Shown: positions 36,712 to 43,574 of the stretch, piece by piece
How the letters are laid out: every line of letters begins with the position of its first letter
Numbering within the stretch: position 1 is the stretch's first letter
NCBI RefSeq assembly: GCF_004771275.1
Contig: NZ_RQEV01000002.1
Coordinates: 117,892 to 181,891 of the forward strand
Direction: 5' to 3'
Length of the DNA stretch: 64,000 nt
DNA from: Leptospira fluminis
Lineage (GTDB): Bacteria; Spirochaetota; Leptospiria; Leptospirales; Leptospiraceae
The notes under the pieces: generated by a model
What the model was told of the DNA's origin: nothing
The model's database searches: none
The model's input: the letters and a program-made list of their open reading frames with translations, nothing else
Position numbers and translations under genes: made by a program

Positions 36712-37158
36712 CTAAACGTAACCGATCTCCGCGGACAAGGGCATCTTACTCTTTACAAAAACTCCGTTGCCTCTGGCGGCCTCTTTGCCTCTCGAATCAT
36801 ATAGCACGGATTCGGCGATGATCTGATTTCCTAGATTCTGCAAAACCTTCCCCCGCGCGGTCATGGATCCGTCCTTAATCGCTCGAGTGAGTTGGAGTTG
36901 GAACGTAAGCGTAAGCACAAAGACGTCCTTTACGATCGAATTCGCGGCAAAAAAAGCCGCATCATCCAGCGCTTTAAAATAAACCGATCCATGAACGGAC
37001 TGCGCAGCATGAAAGAAATCTTCGCGAACCGGAATTTCCACTTCCGCCTCCATCCGGGAGATCCTGATTGTAGGCTTAAAAAAAACGTTAATCGGCGCTT
37101 TTCCGTGGTACATATTTTCCAGCTTGCGGTAGTGTTCATCCCAGATCGTGTCGCTCAT
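36712..37158 (-). CDS. PaaI-type hotdog thioesterase
   Basis: A 148-residue cytoplasmic protein of hotdog-fold length. Key segments are FHAAQSVHGSVYFKALDDAAFFAANSIV, where the HG-x(3)-K-x-LDDAAFFAAN stretch is the family active-site helix, and FVLTLTFQLQLTRAIKDGSMTARGKVLQNLGNQIIAESVLYDSRGKEAARGNGVFV. Members hydrolyse acyl-CoA thioesters. It starts eight bases after the TetR gene, so the two form an operon and the regulator probably responds to an acyl compound. The exact substrate is not known. Confidence 0.82.
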   Translation of the reverse strand: MSDTIWDEHYRKLENMYHGKAPINVFFKPTIRISRMEAEVEIPVREDFFHAAQSVHGSVYFKALDDAAFFAANSIVKDVFVLTLTFQLQLTRAIKDGSMTARGKVLQNLGNQIIAESVLYDSRGKEAARGNGVFVKSKMPLSAEIGYV

Positions 37159-37166
37159 AAATCTCC

Positions 37167-37739
37167 TTATTTTAACGTCGCGAATTTTTCGCGAATCAAC
37201 TTACGTACATGCGACGCAAGTTCCCTGTTTTTCAACGAATGCATCGCCCAATTATAGCTTACGACGAGTGCAATCACTTGATCGGCAAATTCGGCTCCGC
37301 CGGATTTGGATCCCTTCCGTTCCTCGCTCAATTCGGCCGTCATAAATCTACGAAAAAGATTGAAGAGTCTCCTGATTTCACCGTTGACCGTGTCGCTCAG
37401 GGAATCCCCTTCCATGGAAACCCGTCCGAAAAAACAACCTCCGGGAAAGACTTTCCCGTCCACATACTGGATCCAGGACTCGCAAAATGTCCTTGCCCTC
37501 CCCGTTCCTGAGGGCTTCTTCCTAGCGGGTTGAATGACATGCTCGCTAAAAACGCCCATCGCATAACGGATCGTTTCGATCTGAAGAGCCTCTTTCGAAC
37601 CGAAAGGACCGTGCAAGCCGGCTTTGCTCATGCCGGTGGACTTCGCAAGTTTGCCTATCGTAAGATCGTTGAGCCCGTGTAAAGAGGCGTAATCGGCCGC
37701 AGCCGCAAGGATCTTTTTTCTGGAATCGGCGATCTCCAT
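37167..37739 (-). CDS. TetR-family transcriptional regulator
   Basis: A 190-residue repressor. The N-terminal helix-turn-helix is clear: SRKKILAAAADYASLHGLNDLTIGKLAKSTGMSKAGLHGPFGSKEALQIETI, with the usual S-K-x-x-L-x-x-x-F-x-S-K-E recognition region. The C-terminal ligand domain (VFPGGCFFGRVSMEGDSL) resembles the group of TetR regulators with a conserved G-C-F motif. It lies upstream of the thioesterase gene and divergent from a membrane-protein gene. Two identical palindromic motifs in the 120-base gap are its likely binding sites, so it probably represses itself and both neighbours. Confidence 0.88.
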   Translation of the reverse strand: MEIADSRKKILAAAADYASLHGLNDLTIGKLAKSTGMSKAGLHGPFGSKEALQIETIRYAMGVFSEHVIQPARKKPSGTGRARTFCESWIQYVDGKVFPGGCFFGRVSMEGDSLSDTVNGEIRRLFNLFRRFMTAELSEERKGSKSGGAEFADQVIALVVSYNWAMHSLKNRELASHVRKLIREKFATLK

Positions 37740-37790
37740 CTATTTTTCCAGATTGCACACGATAAAATGGAACCGCAAGAAAAAAAAAAA

Positions 37791-37842
37791 CGAACGAACG
37801 TTCGGGTGAATGTATTTTTTTGATTTACGAACGAACGTTCGT
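37791..37842. promoter_or_regulatory. Two TetR-type operator copies in a divergent promoter
   Basis: CGAACGAACGTTCG occurs twice, at 37791-37804 and 37828-37841, 37 bases apart. Each contains the palindrome CGAACGTTCG, and the second extends to the perfect 12-mer ACGAACGTTCGT at 37831-37842. The location between the tetR-like gene and a divergent gene strongly suggests repressor sites. Confidence 0.72.
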
Positions 37843-37862
37843 ACGTTATATCTTCAGAGACT

Positions 37863-38354
37863 ATGGAACCTAAACATTACTTTCTTTTGGCTTCAACCAT
37901 GGGAGCGATCGCTTCTACATTACTCGTCAAGGACGTCCTTTTACCCCGGGGGAAAGGAAGCTTTACGAAAACTCTGCAGGGTCTACTGCTCGTGCACGTC
38001 TTTCGCTTTGTAGGAATGTCTATGTACATACCGAATGTGGTAGGTCCGGAAATGCCGCAGGCTTTCGTCTTCCCCGCCGTATGGGGAGATTTTACCGCCG
38101 CCTTGTTGGCATTATTCGCTTACCTACTACTTTCGCGCGGCTCGAGGCTTGCAATACCCGCGGTTTGGATCTTCAATATAGAGGGCTTCGTCGACTTGCT
38201 CTATGCTGCCGTCCAGGCATTGACTCTACACATAGCAGCTCATGCGGGGTTGATGTTCATTATTTTCACAGCATATGCGCCTCTGCTGGTGGTGATCCAT
38301 ATCACGGTATTCCGTTTACTCCTGCGCAAACGGGATACCGCGAAGGTCGAATGA
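37863..38354 (+). CDS. Polytopic membrane protein controlled by the adjacent TetR
   Basis: A 163-residue protein with about five hydrophobic segments: HYFLLASTMGAIASTLLV, LLLVHVFRFVGMSMYIP, VWGDFTAALLALFAYLLLS, LAIPAVWIFNIEGFVDLLYA and LMFIIFTAYAPLLVVIHITVF. Polar residues inside the spans (His, Arg, Asp, Asn, Glu) hint at a bound ligand or cofactor. No named family was recognised. It starts 21 bases after the second operator copy and is followed by a strong hairpin, so it is a single-gene unit likely co-regulated with the TetR-thioesterase operon. Confidence 0.65.
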   Translation: MEPKHYFLLASTMGAIASTLLVKDVLLPRGKGSFTKTLQGLLLVHVFRFVGMSMYIPNVVGPEMPQAFVFPAVWGDFTAALLALFAYLLLSRGSRLAIPAVWIFNIEGFVDLLYAAVQALTLHIAAHAGLMFIIFTAYAPLLVVIHITVFRLLLRKRDTAKVE

Positions 38355-38373
38355 GAAATACGGAAACTCCGAA

Positions 38374-38402
38374 ACGAGTCGACTTGCAGACTGTCGACTC
38401 GT
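38374..38402. terminator. Bidirectional terminator hairpin
   Basis: ACGAGTCGAC at 38374-38383 pairs exactly with GTCGACTCGT at 38393-38402 around a nine-base loop, located between converging genes. No long T-run is present. Confidence 0.6.
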
Positions 38403-39319
38403 CACTGAATCTTAGGCAATGCTCCCAGGATTTCTCCGTATTCTCTCGCCATATTCCGAACGATTTCCCCAGCCGGAAGCACGGAGTCGATCTGGGCAAC
38501 TCCCTGACCGGCAGACCAGATGTCCTTCCACCTCTTAAATTCCTGGTCTATACTTGTGGAACGATTCGCGTGAAAATCGTCCCCCGCCTTTTCCACGGAT
38601 CGCTTCAACCAGTTGGCGGGAATTCCGGAGATCTTTTCGGTATAAACGATCTCTTCCGGAGGGGAGTCCACGATCATTTGCTTGTATTCTTCGGAGGCAG
38701 CGGCCTCTTTGGACGCGATCAAACGGGTTCCGATATAGACCGCATCGGCGCCTAAGGAAAGTGCAGCCGCCATTTGCTGGCCGCCGCTAATCGCTCCGGC
38801 GGCAAGAACGGGAAGACCGACTTCCTTTTTTAGGTATGGAATCAGACTGAACGGAGAAATCGCTCCGGCATGGCCTCCTGCTCCCTGTGCAACGGCAACC
38901 AATGCGTCGGCTCCCGACTTAGCTACGATATTCGCATGCTTCAAAGTCGTCACGTCGCAGAACACTTTCGTGCCTACAGACTTAGCTTCTCCCACGATAC
39001 TCCTCGGACTTCCCAAGCTCGTGATGATCAATTCCACTTTGAACTCCAACAATAATTCGAAATGCTTGGCCCAGTTCGGATTATGATCCTTGTGCAGAAT
39101 CAAGTTAACACCGATAGGTTTTTTGGTTCTGGAACGGATTTCTTCCAGCCCTCTTCTTAATTCCTCTATCGTTCTATAATTTTGGGAGGGGAAGGTTCCC
39201 ATTCCTCCCGCCTCCGACACGGCTACGACCAAATCGGGATAAGAGACCAGAAACATGGGAGCTCCGATGATCGGCAAGTCGATCCGAAGCATATCTGTGA
39301 TGGGAGTGCGTATTTTCAT
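38402..39319 (-). CDS. Nitronate monooxygenase family flavoprotein
   Basis: ATG 39319 is chosen because homology starts at once (MKIRTPITDMLRIDLPIIGAPMFLVS); the open frame extends 70 codons upstream without family similarity. The 305-residue TIM-barrel protein shows AVSEAGGMGTFPS, KPIGVNLI, VIITSLGSP-like strands, ADALVAVAQGAGGHAG (the FMN-site histidine), LPVLAAGAISGGQQMAAALSLGADAVYIGTRLIASKEA. These are typical nitronate monooxygenase / 2-nitropropane dioxygenase motifs. It uses FMN to oxidise nitronates, or in related members acts as an enoyl reductase. It is divergent from an ABM-domain gene. Confidence 0.88.
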   Translation of the reverse strand: MKIRTPITDMLRIDLPIIGAPMFLVSYPDLVVAVSEAGGMGTFPSQNYRTIEELRRGLEEIRSRTKKPIGVNLILHKDHNPNWAKHFELLLEFKVELIITSLGSPRSIVGEAKSVGTKVFCDVTTLKHANIVAKSGADALVAVAQGAGGHAGAISPFSLIPYLKKEVGLPVLAAGAISGGQQMAAALSLGADAVYIGTRLIASKEAAASEEYKQMIVDSPPEEIVYTEKISGIPANWLKRSVEKAGDDFHANRSTSIDQEFKRWKDIWSAGQGVAQIDSVLPAGEIVRNMAREYGEILGALPKIQ

Positions 39320-39403
39320 AGAGGAGATGCTTTCCACACGGCGTCGTCGAATCCATCTTTTTTTTCTCGCAGTCCGGAAATCGAATGTTAGTCTGGGTTC
39401 GCT

Positions 39404-39718
39404 ATGATCGTAACCGTCTCTTCCTATAAAATCCTTCCCGAAAAAATCGACGAGTTCCGGCAGATCAGTACGGAACTTGCCTCGGAGTCCCTGAAAGAAG
39501 TCGGAGTGTACAGATTCGACTTTCTGCAAAACGACGGAGACGATGGCAGATTTTTATTAATCGAAGCGTACGAAAGCGAATCTTCTCGGAAGGCCCATTT
39601 AGAAACCCCTCATTTTTTGAATTGGAGACGCGCCGTGCCGGAAATGTTTTCCCAAGGAACCACAACGGTTCCTTACAAGCCCGTCTTTCCTCCGATTTCC
39701 GATTGGAAAAAAACGTAA
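39404..39718 (+). CDS. Antibiotic-biosynthesis-monooxygenase-domain protein (quinol monooxygenase-like)
   Basis: A 104-residue protein of typical ABM length and pattern: MIVTVSSYKILPEKIDEFRQISTELASESLKEVGVYRFDFLQND, then FLLIEAYESESSRKAHLETPHFLNWRRAVPEMF, with the conserved E-x-Y and H-x-x-T-x-H/F-x-x-W stretch. Such small dimeric alpha-beta barrels oxidise quinols or other aromatics, usually without a cofactor. It is divergently arranged with the nitronate monooxygenase gene and followed by a terminator. Confidence 0.82.
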   Translation: MIVTVSSYKILPEKIDEFRQISTELASESLKEVGVYRFDFLQNDGDDGRFLLIEAYESESSRKAHLETPHFLNWRRAVPEMFSQGTTTVPYKPVFPPISDWKKT

Positions 39719-39722
39719 AACG

Positions 39723-39744
39723 TTCGGCCCGAGCCGGATTTTTT
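39723..39744 (+). terminator. Rho-independent terminator after the ABM gene
   Basis: TTCGGC at 39723-39728 pairs with GCCGGA at 39733-39738 (one G-T wobble) around a four-base loop, followed by six T residues at 39739-39744. Confidence 0.65.
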
Positions 39745-39877
39745 CGTACGCTTCTCCGATTCGAAAGGGACCTTATTATACAAACCTCGGACGAAAAAAA
39801 ACCGAAACTCCCAAACTGTAACGGTTAAAGTTACGTTTTTTCTTCCAGTTCGAAATTTCCGAGGTCCAAGAATTAGT

Positions 39878-40906
39878 ATGATTCAATTCGCAAATTCCGA
39901 CCTTCACGGCAAAAACGATCCGGCATTCTTCCGCAAAGCCCCTCTCTTACCCGACGAGGATTCCCGTTCCGTCGGCGACGAATCGGAACTTTTGGACGCA
40001 TATTCCAATTCCGTAATCAAGGCGGTGGATCGAGTGGGTCCGGCAGTCGTGCATTTACAGGTGGAATCTTCCGCCGGGGGACAAGGCGGAAGCGGCTCCG
40101 GATTCCTACTGACCCCGGACGGATTCGTCGCGACCAACAGTCACGTCATTCACGGTGCGTCCAAAATCCGGGTACGACTTTCCGACGGATCCTCCACGGA
40201 AGCGGAACTTGTGGGAGACGACCCGTTTACGGATGTCGCCGTACTCAGGATCCGGGGAAACGGATACAGTCACGCGGGCTTCGCCGATTCAGGAAAATTG
40301 AAAGTAGGACAACTCGTCATCGCCATCGGCAACCCGTACGGATTCGAATCCACGGTGACCGCGGGAGTGGTCAGCGCCCTAGGAAGAACTCTCCGGTCTA
40401 GAACGGGAAGACTCATCGATAACGTTATCCAGACGGATGCCGCTTTGAATCCGGGAAATTCCGGAGGTCCCTTGGTCGATTCCTTAGGAAGAATCGTCGG
40501 TATCAATACCGCGATCATTCTTCCGGCCCAAGGGATCTGCTTTGCGGTAGGCTCTAGCACGGCGGAATACGTGATCACCAGATTGATCACCCACGGAAGC
40601 GTAAAAAGAGGATATCTAGGAATCGGAGGACAGAACCAGACGATCCCCTCCGCAACTCGTAGCATGAATCGTCTACGTCAGGAAAGCGGAGTCTTGGTGC
40701 AGAGCGTGGAGTCCGGTTCTCCGGCGGATCTTTCCGGTATTCGGAATGGAGATCTCGTAATCCACTTATCGGATCGGGAAATTCTAGGAGTGGATGATCT
40801 CCATAAGATCTTGGACGAATCGAGCATAGGCAGAAAGTTGACCGTCCGGTTGATACGCGATAGTTCTCTGAGAACCTTTTTCGTGGAACCCAGAGAACTA
40901 AAGTAG
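39878..40906 (+). CDS. HtrA/Deg-like trypsin-type serine protease with one PDZ domain
   Basis: A 342-residue protein. The catalytic triad is intact: His89 in TNSHVIHG, Asp119 in FTDVAVLRI and Ser195 in LNPGNSGGPLVD. The protease domain (about 45-235) has the usual GSGFLLTPDGFVATNSHV and IAIGNPYGFESTVTAGVVS segments. A PDZ domain follows (GYLGIGGQN to the end, with GVLVQSVESGSPADLSGIRNGDLVIHL). Unlike DegP it has no signal peptide or membrane anchor, so it probably works in the cytoplasm, or the true start differs. It stands alone between a terminator and the oppositely oriented pirin gene. Confidence 0.88.
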   Translation: MIQFANSDLHGKNDPAFFRKAPLLPDEDSRSVGDESELLDAYSNSVIKAVDRVGPAVVHLQVESSAGGQGGSGSGFLLTPDGFVATNSHVIHGASKIRVRLSDGSSTEAELVGDDPFTDVAVLRIRGNGYSHAGFADSGKLKVGQLVIAIGNPYGFESTVTAGVVSALGRTLRSRTGRLIDNVIQTDAALNPGNSGGPLVDSLGRIVGINTAIILPAQGICFAVGSSTAEYVITRLITHGSVKRGYLGIGGQNQTIPSATRSMNRLRQESGVLVQSVESGSPADLSGIRNGDLVIHLSDREILGVDDLHKILDESSIGRKLTVRLIRDSSLRTFFVEPRELK

Positions 40907-40912
40907 TTTTTT

Positions 40913-41623
40913 TTAAAGTTCCGGAACGTCCATTAACAGGAGTTCCGAATCTTCCAGGGCCTTCACTTCCAGCACGTCGTCTAGAGCAAAACCTGCCCCG
41001 TCTCTAGGAAGGAGGTCCACTCCGTTGATCTGCACTTTTCCGCCGATCAGGAACGCGTACACTCCGCCCTTCTTATTCTTACGCTCGTATTCCAAACGAA
41101 CGCCTGCGTCCAGATTTCCCAAGGAAAACCAAGCGTTTTGATGGATCCAGAGCGATTCCGAATTCTGATCGGGAGAAACCACGACTTGAAAACGGTTTTT
41201 CCTCTCTTCGACGGAATACGTTTTTTGGGCGTATCTAGGAGAAACGGATCTTTTTTCCGGAATCACCCAAATCTGAAGCAAGCTCAAGGGCTCGGAGGCG
41301 GAATGATTGAACTCCGAATGCAATATCCCGGTTCCCGCGGACATGACCTGTACTTCTCCGGCACGGATGACTCCGTTCGTTCCGATACTATCCTTGTGCT
41401 CCACCGCGCCTTCCAACGGAATGGTGATGATCTCCATATCTTGGTGAGGGTGCATCGGGAATCCCGTGCCTCCCGCGATCGTATCATCGTTTAACACCCG
41501 TAAGGCTCCGAAATGAATCCTAGATTCGTCCGTATAGGAACCGAAACTGAACGTGTGCTTGGATTTCAGCCAGCCGTAATCAACCTTTCCCCTAGTTTCC
41601 GACTTGTGCAACACTGCTTCCAT
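40913..41623 (-). CDS. Pirin family cupin protein
   Basis: ATG 41623 has a strong AAAAGGAGG site five bases upstream, giving 236 residues. The sequence VDYGWLKSKHTFSFGSYTDESRIHFGALRVLNDDTIAGGTGFPMHPHQDMEIITIPLEGAVEHKDSIG carries the pirin metal-binding histidines (H-P-H-x-D-x-E and the later H in VEHKD), and MSAGTGILHSEFNHS supplies the rest of the site. Related bacterial proteins (YhaK/YhhW type) include a quercetinase. It is cytoplasmic. The gap to the converging HtrA-like gene is only six bases. Confidence 0.9.
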   Translation of the reverse strand: MEAVLHKSETRGKVDYGWLKSKHTFSFGSYTDESRIHFGALRVLNDDTIAGGTGFPMHPHQDMEIITIPLEGAVEHKDSIGTNGVIRAGEVQVMSAGTGILHSEFNHSASEPLSLLQIWVIPEKRSVSPRYAQKTYSVEERKNRFQVVVSPDQNSESLWIHQNAWFSLGNLDAGVRLEYERKNKKGGVYAFLIGGKVQINGVDLLPRDGAGFALDDVLEVKALEDSELLLMDVPEL

Positions 41624-41720
41624 GAAATCCTCCTTTTCCCGTTTTTTCCGGGATATCAATTAGACGCATTCTAAAAAAGATGGTTCAACAATAAAGTATT
41701 TGGGTTTAAAAAAACCGTAC

Positions 41721-42074
41721 TTATTCCTTTACCGGAGTACCCAAGATAGCGATGCAACGGATGTAGACAAGAGGGGGGAGAAAAAAATATTTCGTAAACA
41801 CTTCGCCGTTCGCCAAAGATTCCGTGCCAGGTGGAGACTTTGCGATCGCATTGTCGTATGCGGTTTGCAGATCCGGTTCGAAGGAACCGAAATAGATCGG
41901 AAAAAACCAGCCTACGCAATCCTCCCCTTCCACCCTAGATTCGGATAAGGACTGCTTCTCCGTTATGGGTCGAAAGCGATCGATCTGGAAAAAGAGTTTT
42001 TCCGGGCTGGCGCAGTTTAGGCAGAAAAGGAAAAGAACGGAAAAAAAGAGAACGACGTTCCGACGGCTTCTCAT
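41721..42074 (-). CDS. Small envelope lipoprotein, hypothetical
   Basis: A 117-residue lipoprotein with signal sequence VVLFFSVLFLFCLNC (leptospiral lipobox). The mature part contains GEDCVGWFFPIYFGSFEPDLQTAYDNAIAKSPPGTESLANGEVFTKYFFLPPLVYIRCIAILG. The pattern of an early Cys, a helix with A-x-x-x-A, then a hydrophobic strand with Cys, resembles small leptospiral envelope lipoproteins such as the TRL-like group, but the match is weaker than at 26-28 kb. It overlaps the preceding lipoprotein gene by four bases. Function unknown. Confidence 0.62.
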   Translation of the reverse strand: MRSRRNVVLFFSVLFLFCLNCASPEKLFFQIDRFRPITEKQSLSESRVEGEDCVGWFFPIYFGSFEPDLQTAYDNAIAKSPPGTESLANGEVFTKYFFLPPLVYIRCIAILGTPVKE

Positions 42075-42364
42075 CTCGAAATCTCCAATCCGTACCGGAC
42101 CCTAAGGCAACGATTACCGAAACCCAAATCGGTCTTAAAAACCTCCAGGTCCCTTACATGAGTCGCGTTCGGACTTTTTTTCCGGATCCTTTCCAGTAAG
42201 GTTTCCAGATTTTCCTTACAATCCGATTCCTCCTGTTTGTACAAACCGCTCCTCACGTCCGGAGGAACTTCCTTCATTCTTATATTATCGAAATAAAATA
42301 AGGTGGAGGTATAACAATCTCCCAGGAATAAAAATAGGATGAAAGCGAAAGCCCTTCCCTTCAT
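42071..42364 (-). CDS. Small envelope lipoprotein, hypothetical
   Basis: The start at ATG 42364 (MKGRAFAFILFLFLGDCYTSTLF) gives 97 residues with a short signal and a possible lipobox FLGDC. The frame is open 33 codons upstream, overlapping the DUF445 gene, which is less likely. The mature part has QEESDCKENLETLLERIRKKSPNATHVRDLEVFKTDLGFGNRCLRVRYGLEI, an alpha-beta arrangement with two more cysteines like its downstream neighbour. Coupled translation suggests the two lipoproteins act together. Function unknown. Confidence 0.6.
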   Translation of the reverse strand: MKGRAFAFILFLFLGDCYTSTLFYFDNIRMKEVPPDVRSGLYKQEESDCKENLETLLERIRKKSPNATHVRDLEVFKTDLGFGNRCLRVRYGLEISR

Positions 42365-42429
42365 ACGGAAATGATGGAATCCTAAACGGAAGGCTTTTGC
42401 AAGAAATTTCTGCGGGAATCTTCGCGTAT

Positions 42430-43563
42430 CTAAAACAGAAAATCCAAGAGCCCGATACCGCAACCGGAAACGAATCCCAACAAACTACCGTTGATCCGTA
42501 TTTTCTCCAGAACTCTTCTCGTTTTCGCCTCGAGATTGATCCGGAATTGCCTAGGTTCCAGACGCTTCAATCCTCTTGCCACCTGCTCTCCCAGGTATCT
42601 TGAGACGCTCGCATTCGTCCTCTCTCTTAGAAATTCCAGAACGGAACGGATCGGACCGTATTCCCTTAAATTTTCCATTTTCTTAATATCTTCCACATGA
42701 AGAGCGATTAGATCCGTTAACATGCGATTGAGTTGGTCTTTTCCGAAATCCGTTAAGGAACGAACCGCCTCCTCCTTTTTGGATTCGGGAAGATCGTTCC
42801 AGGAACCTATGTATAAATCCGCGCAATCGGAAAACAGGGAAAATATCTCGAAAAGAACCGTGTCTTCTTCGGAGTCGAATTCCTGATCCTCTTTTAGGCC
42901 GGCTCCGAATTCCCGAATCCTTTTTTGCGGGTCCAACAACCATACCAACGGTTTGGCCAAGAAGGAAAGACTGCGCGTGATCCTATCGATTCGGTCCTTA
43001 AAATCCTCCTGGTCCGCAGCCTTGACCAGAGCCTCTCCGACCAAGAAACGAACGGTTCCCAGGATTTCCTTTCTTCTACTCAAATCTTTTAGGATTTCTT
43101 GGTCTGCTCCGGAAAAGCGGAAATTAGTAAGATATCTGACAATGTCCTCTTCCACCTTTTCCCAAACCAGATCCAGGGCCTTACCGATCCTTTCGGACCC
43201 GCCTAGATTTTCTTGGAGCAGCGTGGACAGAGCCGCAATCTGTTCCGGGTCGTCCAGAATACGGTCCATATACTCCCGCAATTTTTCCTCGTTCACCAGA
43301 TCGGAAGAGACCCATTTTCCTATTTCCTCGGCGATGGTTTCACTCTCCGTTTCCACCGCCCGGTATGTTTTCCATACGGCAAACCAATCGCAGACGGCAC
43401 CCACCAGCCCTCCTTCCAATCCGTGAAGGAGCACGCCTCCCCAAGGGAACCGATCCCATTTTCCGAAGAACCCCCAGAACAGCAGCCCTCCGAAAAGAAA
43501 CAAAAGAAAATTGGAAAGTAGCTGGAGTCTCGCGTAAGGTCTGTCTCTTGCTCCCGCGCTCAT
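42430..43563 (-). CDS. DUF445 family membrane protein
   Basis: ATG 43563 avoids an 80-base overlap with the previous gene and gives 377 residues. The N-terminal membrane span (LLSNFLLFLFGGLLFWGFFG) and the motif LEGGLVGAVCDWFAVWKTYRAVE are hallmarks of DUF445 proteins; a long helical middle (residues 70-340) and a C-terminal span (SLLGFVSGCGIGLLDFLF) with the G-x-x-x-G pattern complete the fold. The family is found widely in bacterial inner membranes without an assigned function. It starts 12 bases after the large membrane protein gene and is likely in its operon. Confidence 0.82.
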   Translation of the reverse strand: MSAGARDRPYARLQLLSNFLLFLFGGLLFWGFFGKWDRFPWGGVLLHGLEGGLVGAVCDWFAVWKTYRAVETESETIAEEIGKWVSSDLVNEEKLREYMDRILDDPEQIAALSTLLQENLGGSERIGKALDLVWEKVEEDIVRYLTNFRFSGADQEILKDLSRRKEILGTVRFLVGEALVKAADQEDFKDRIDRITRSLSFLAKPLVWLLDPQKRIREFGAGLKEDQEFDSEEDTVLFEIFSLFSDCADLYIGSWNDLPESKKEEAVRSLTDFGKDQLNRMLTDLIALHVEDIKKMENLREYGPIRSVLEFLRERTNASVSRYLGEQVARGLKRLEPRQFRINLEAKTRRVLEKIRINGSLLGFVSGCGIGLLDFLF

Positions 43564-43574
43564 ATCCTTAAGAC

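Noticed and set aside
39320..39529. N-terminal extension of the nitronate monooxygenase
   Set aside because: No similarity to the family and it would overlap the divergent ABM gene and its promoter; homology starts at the ATG at 39319.
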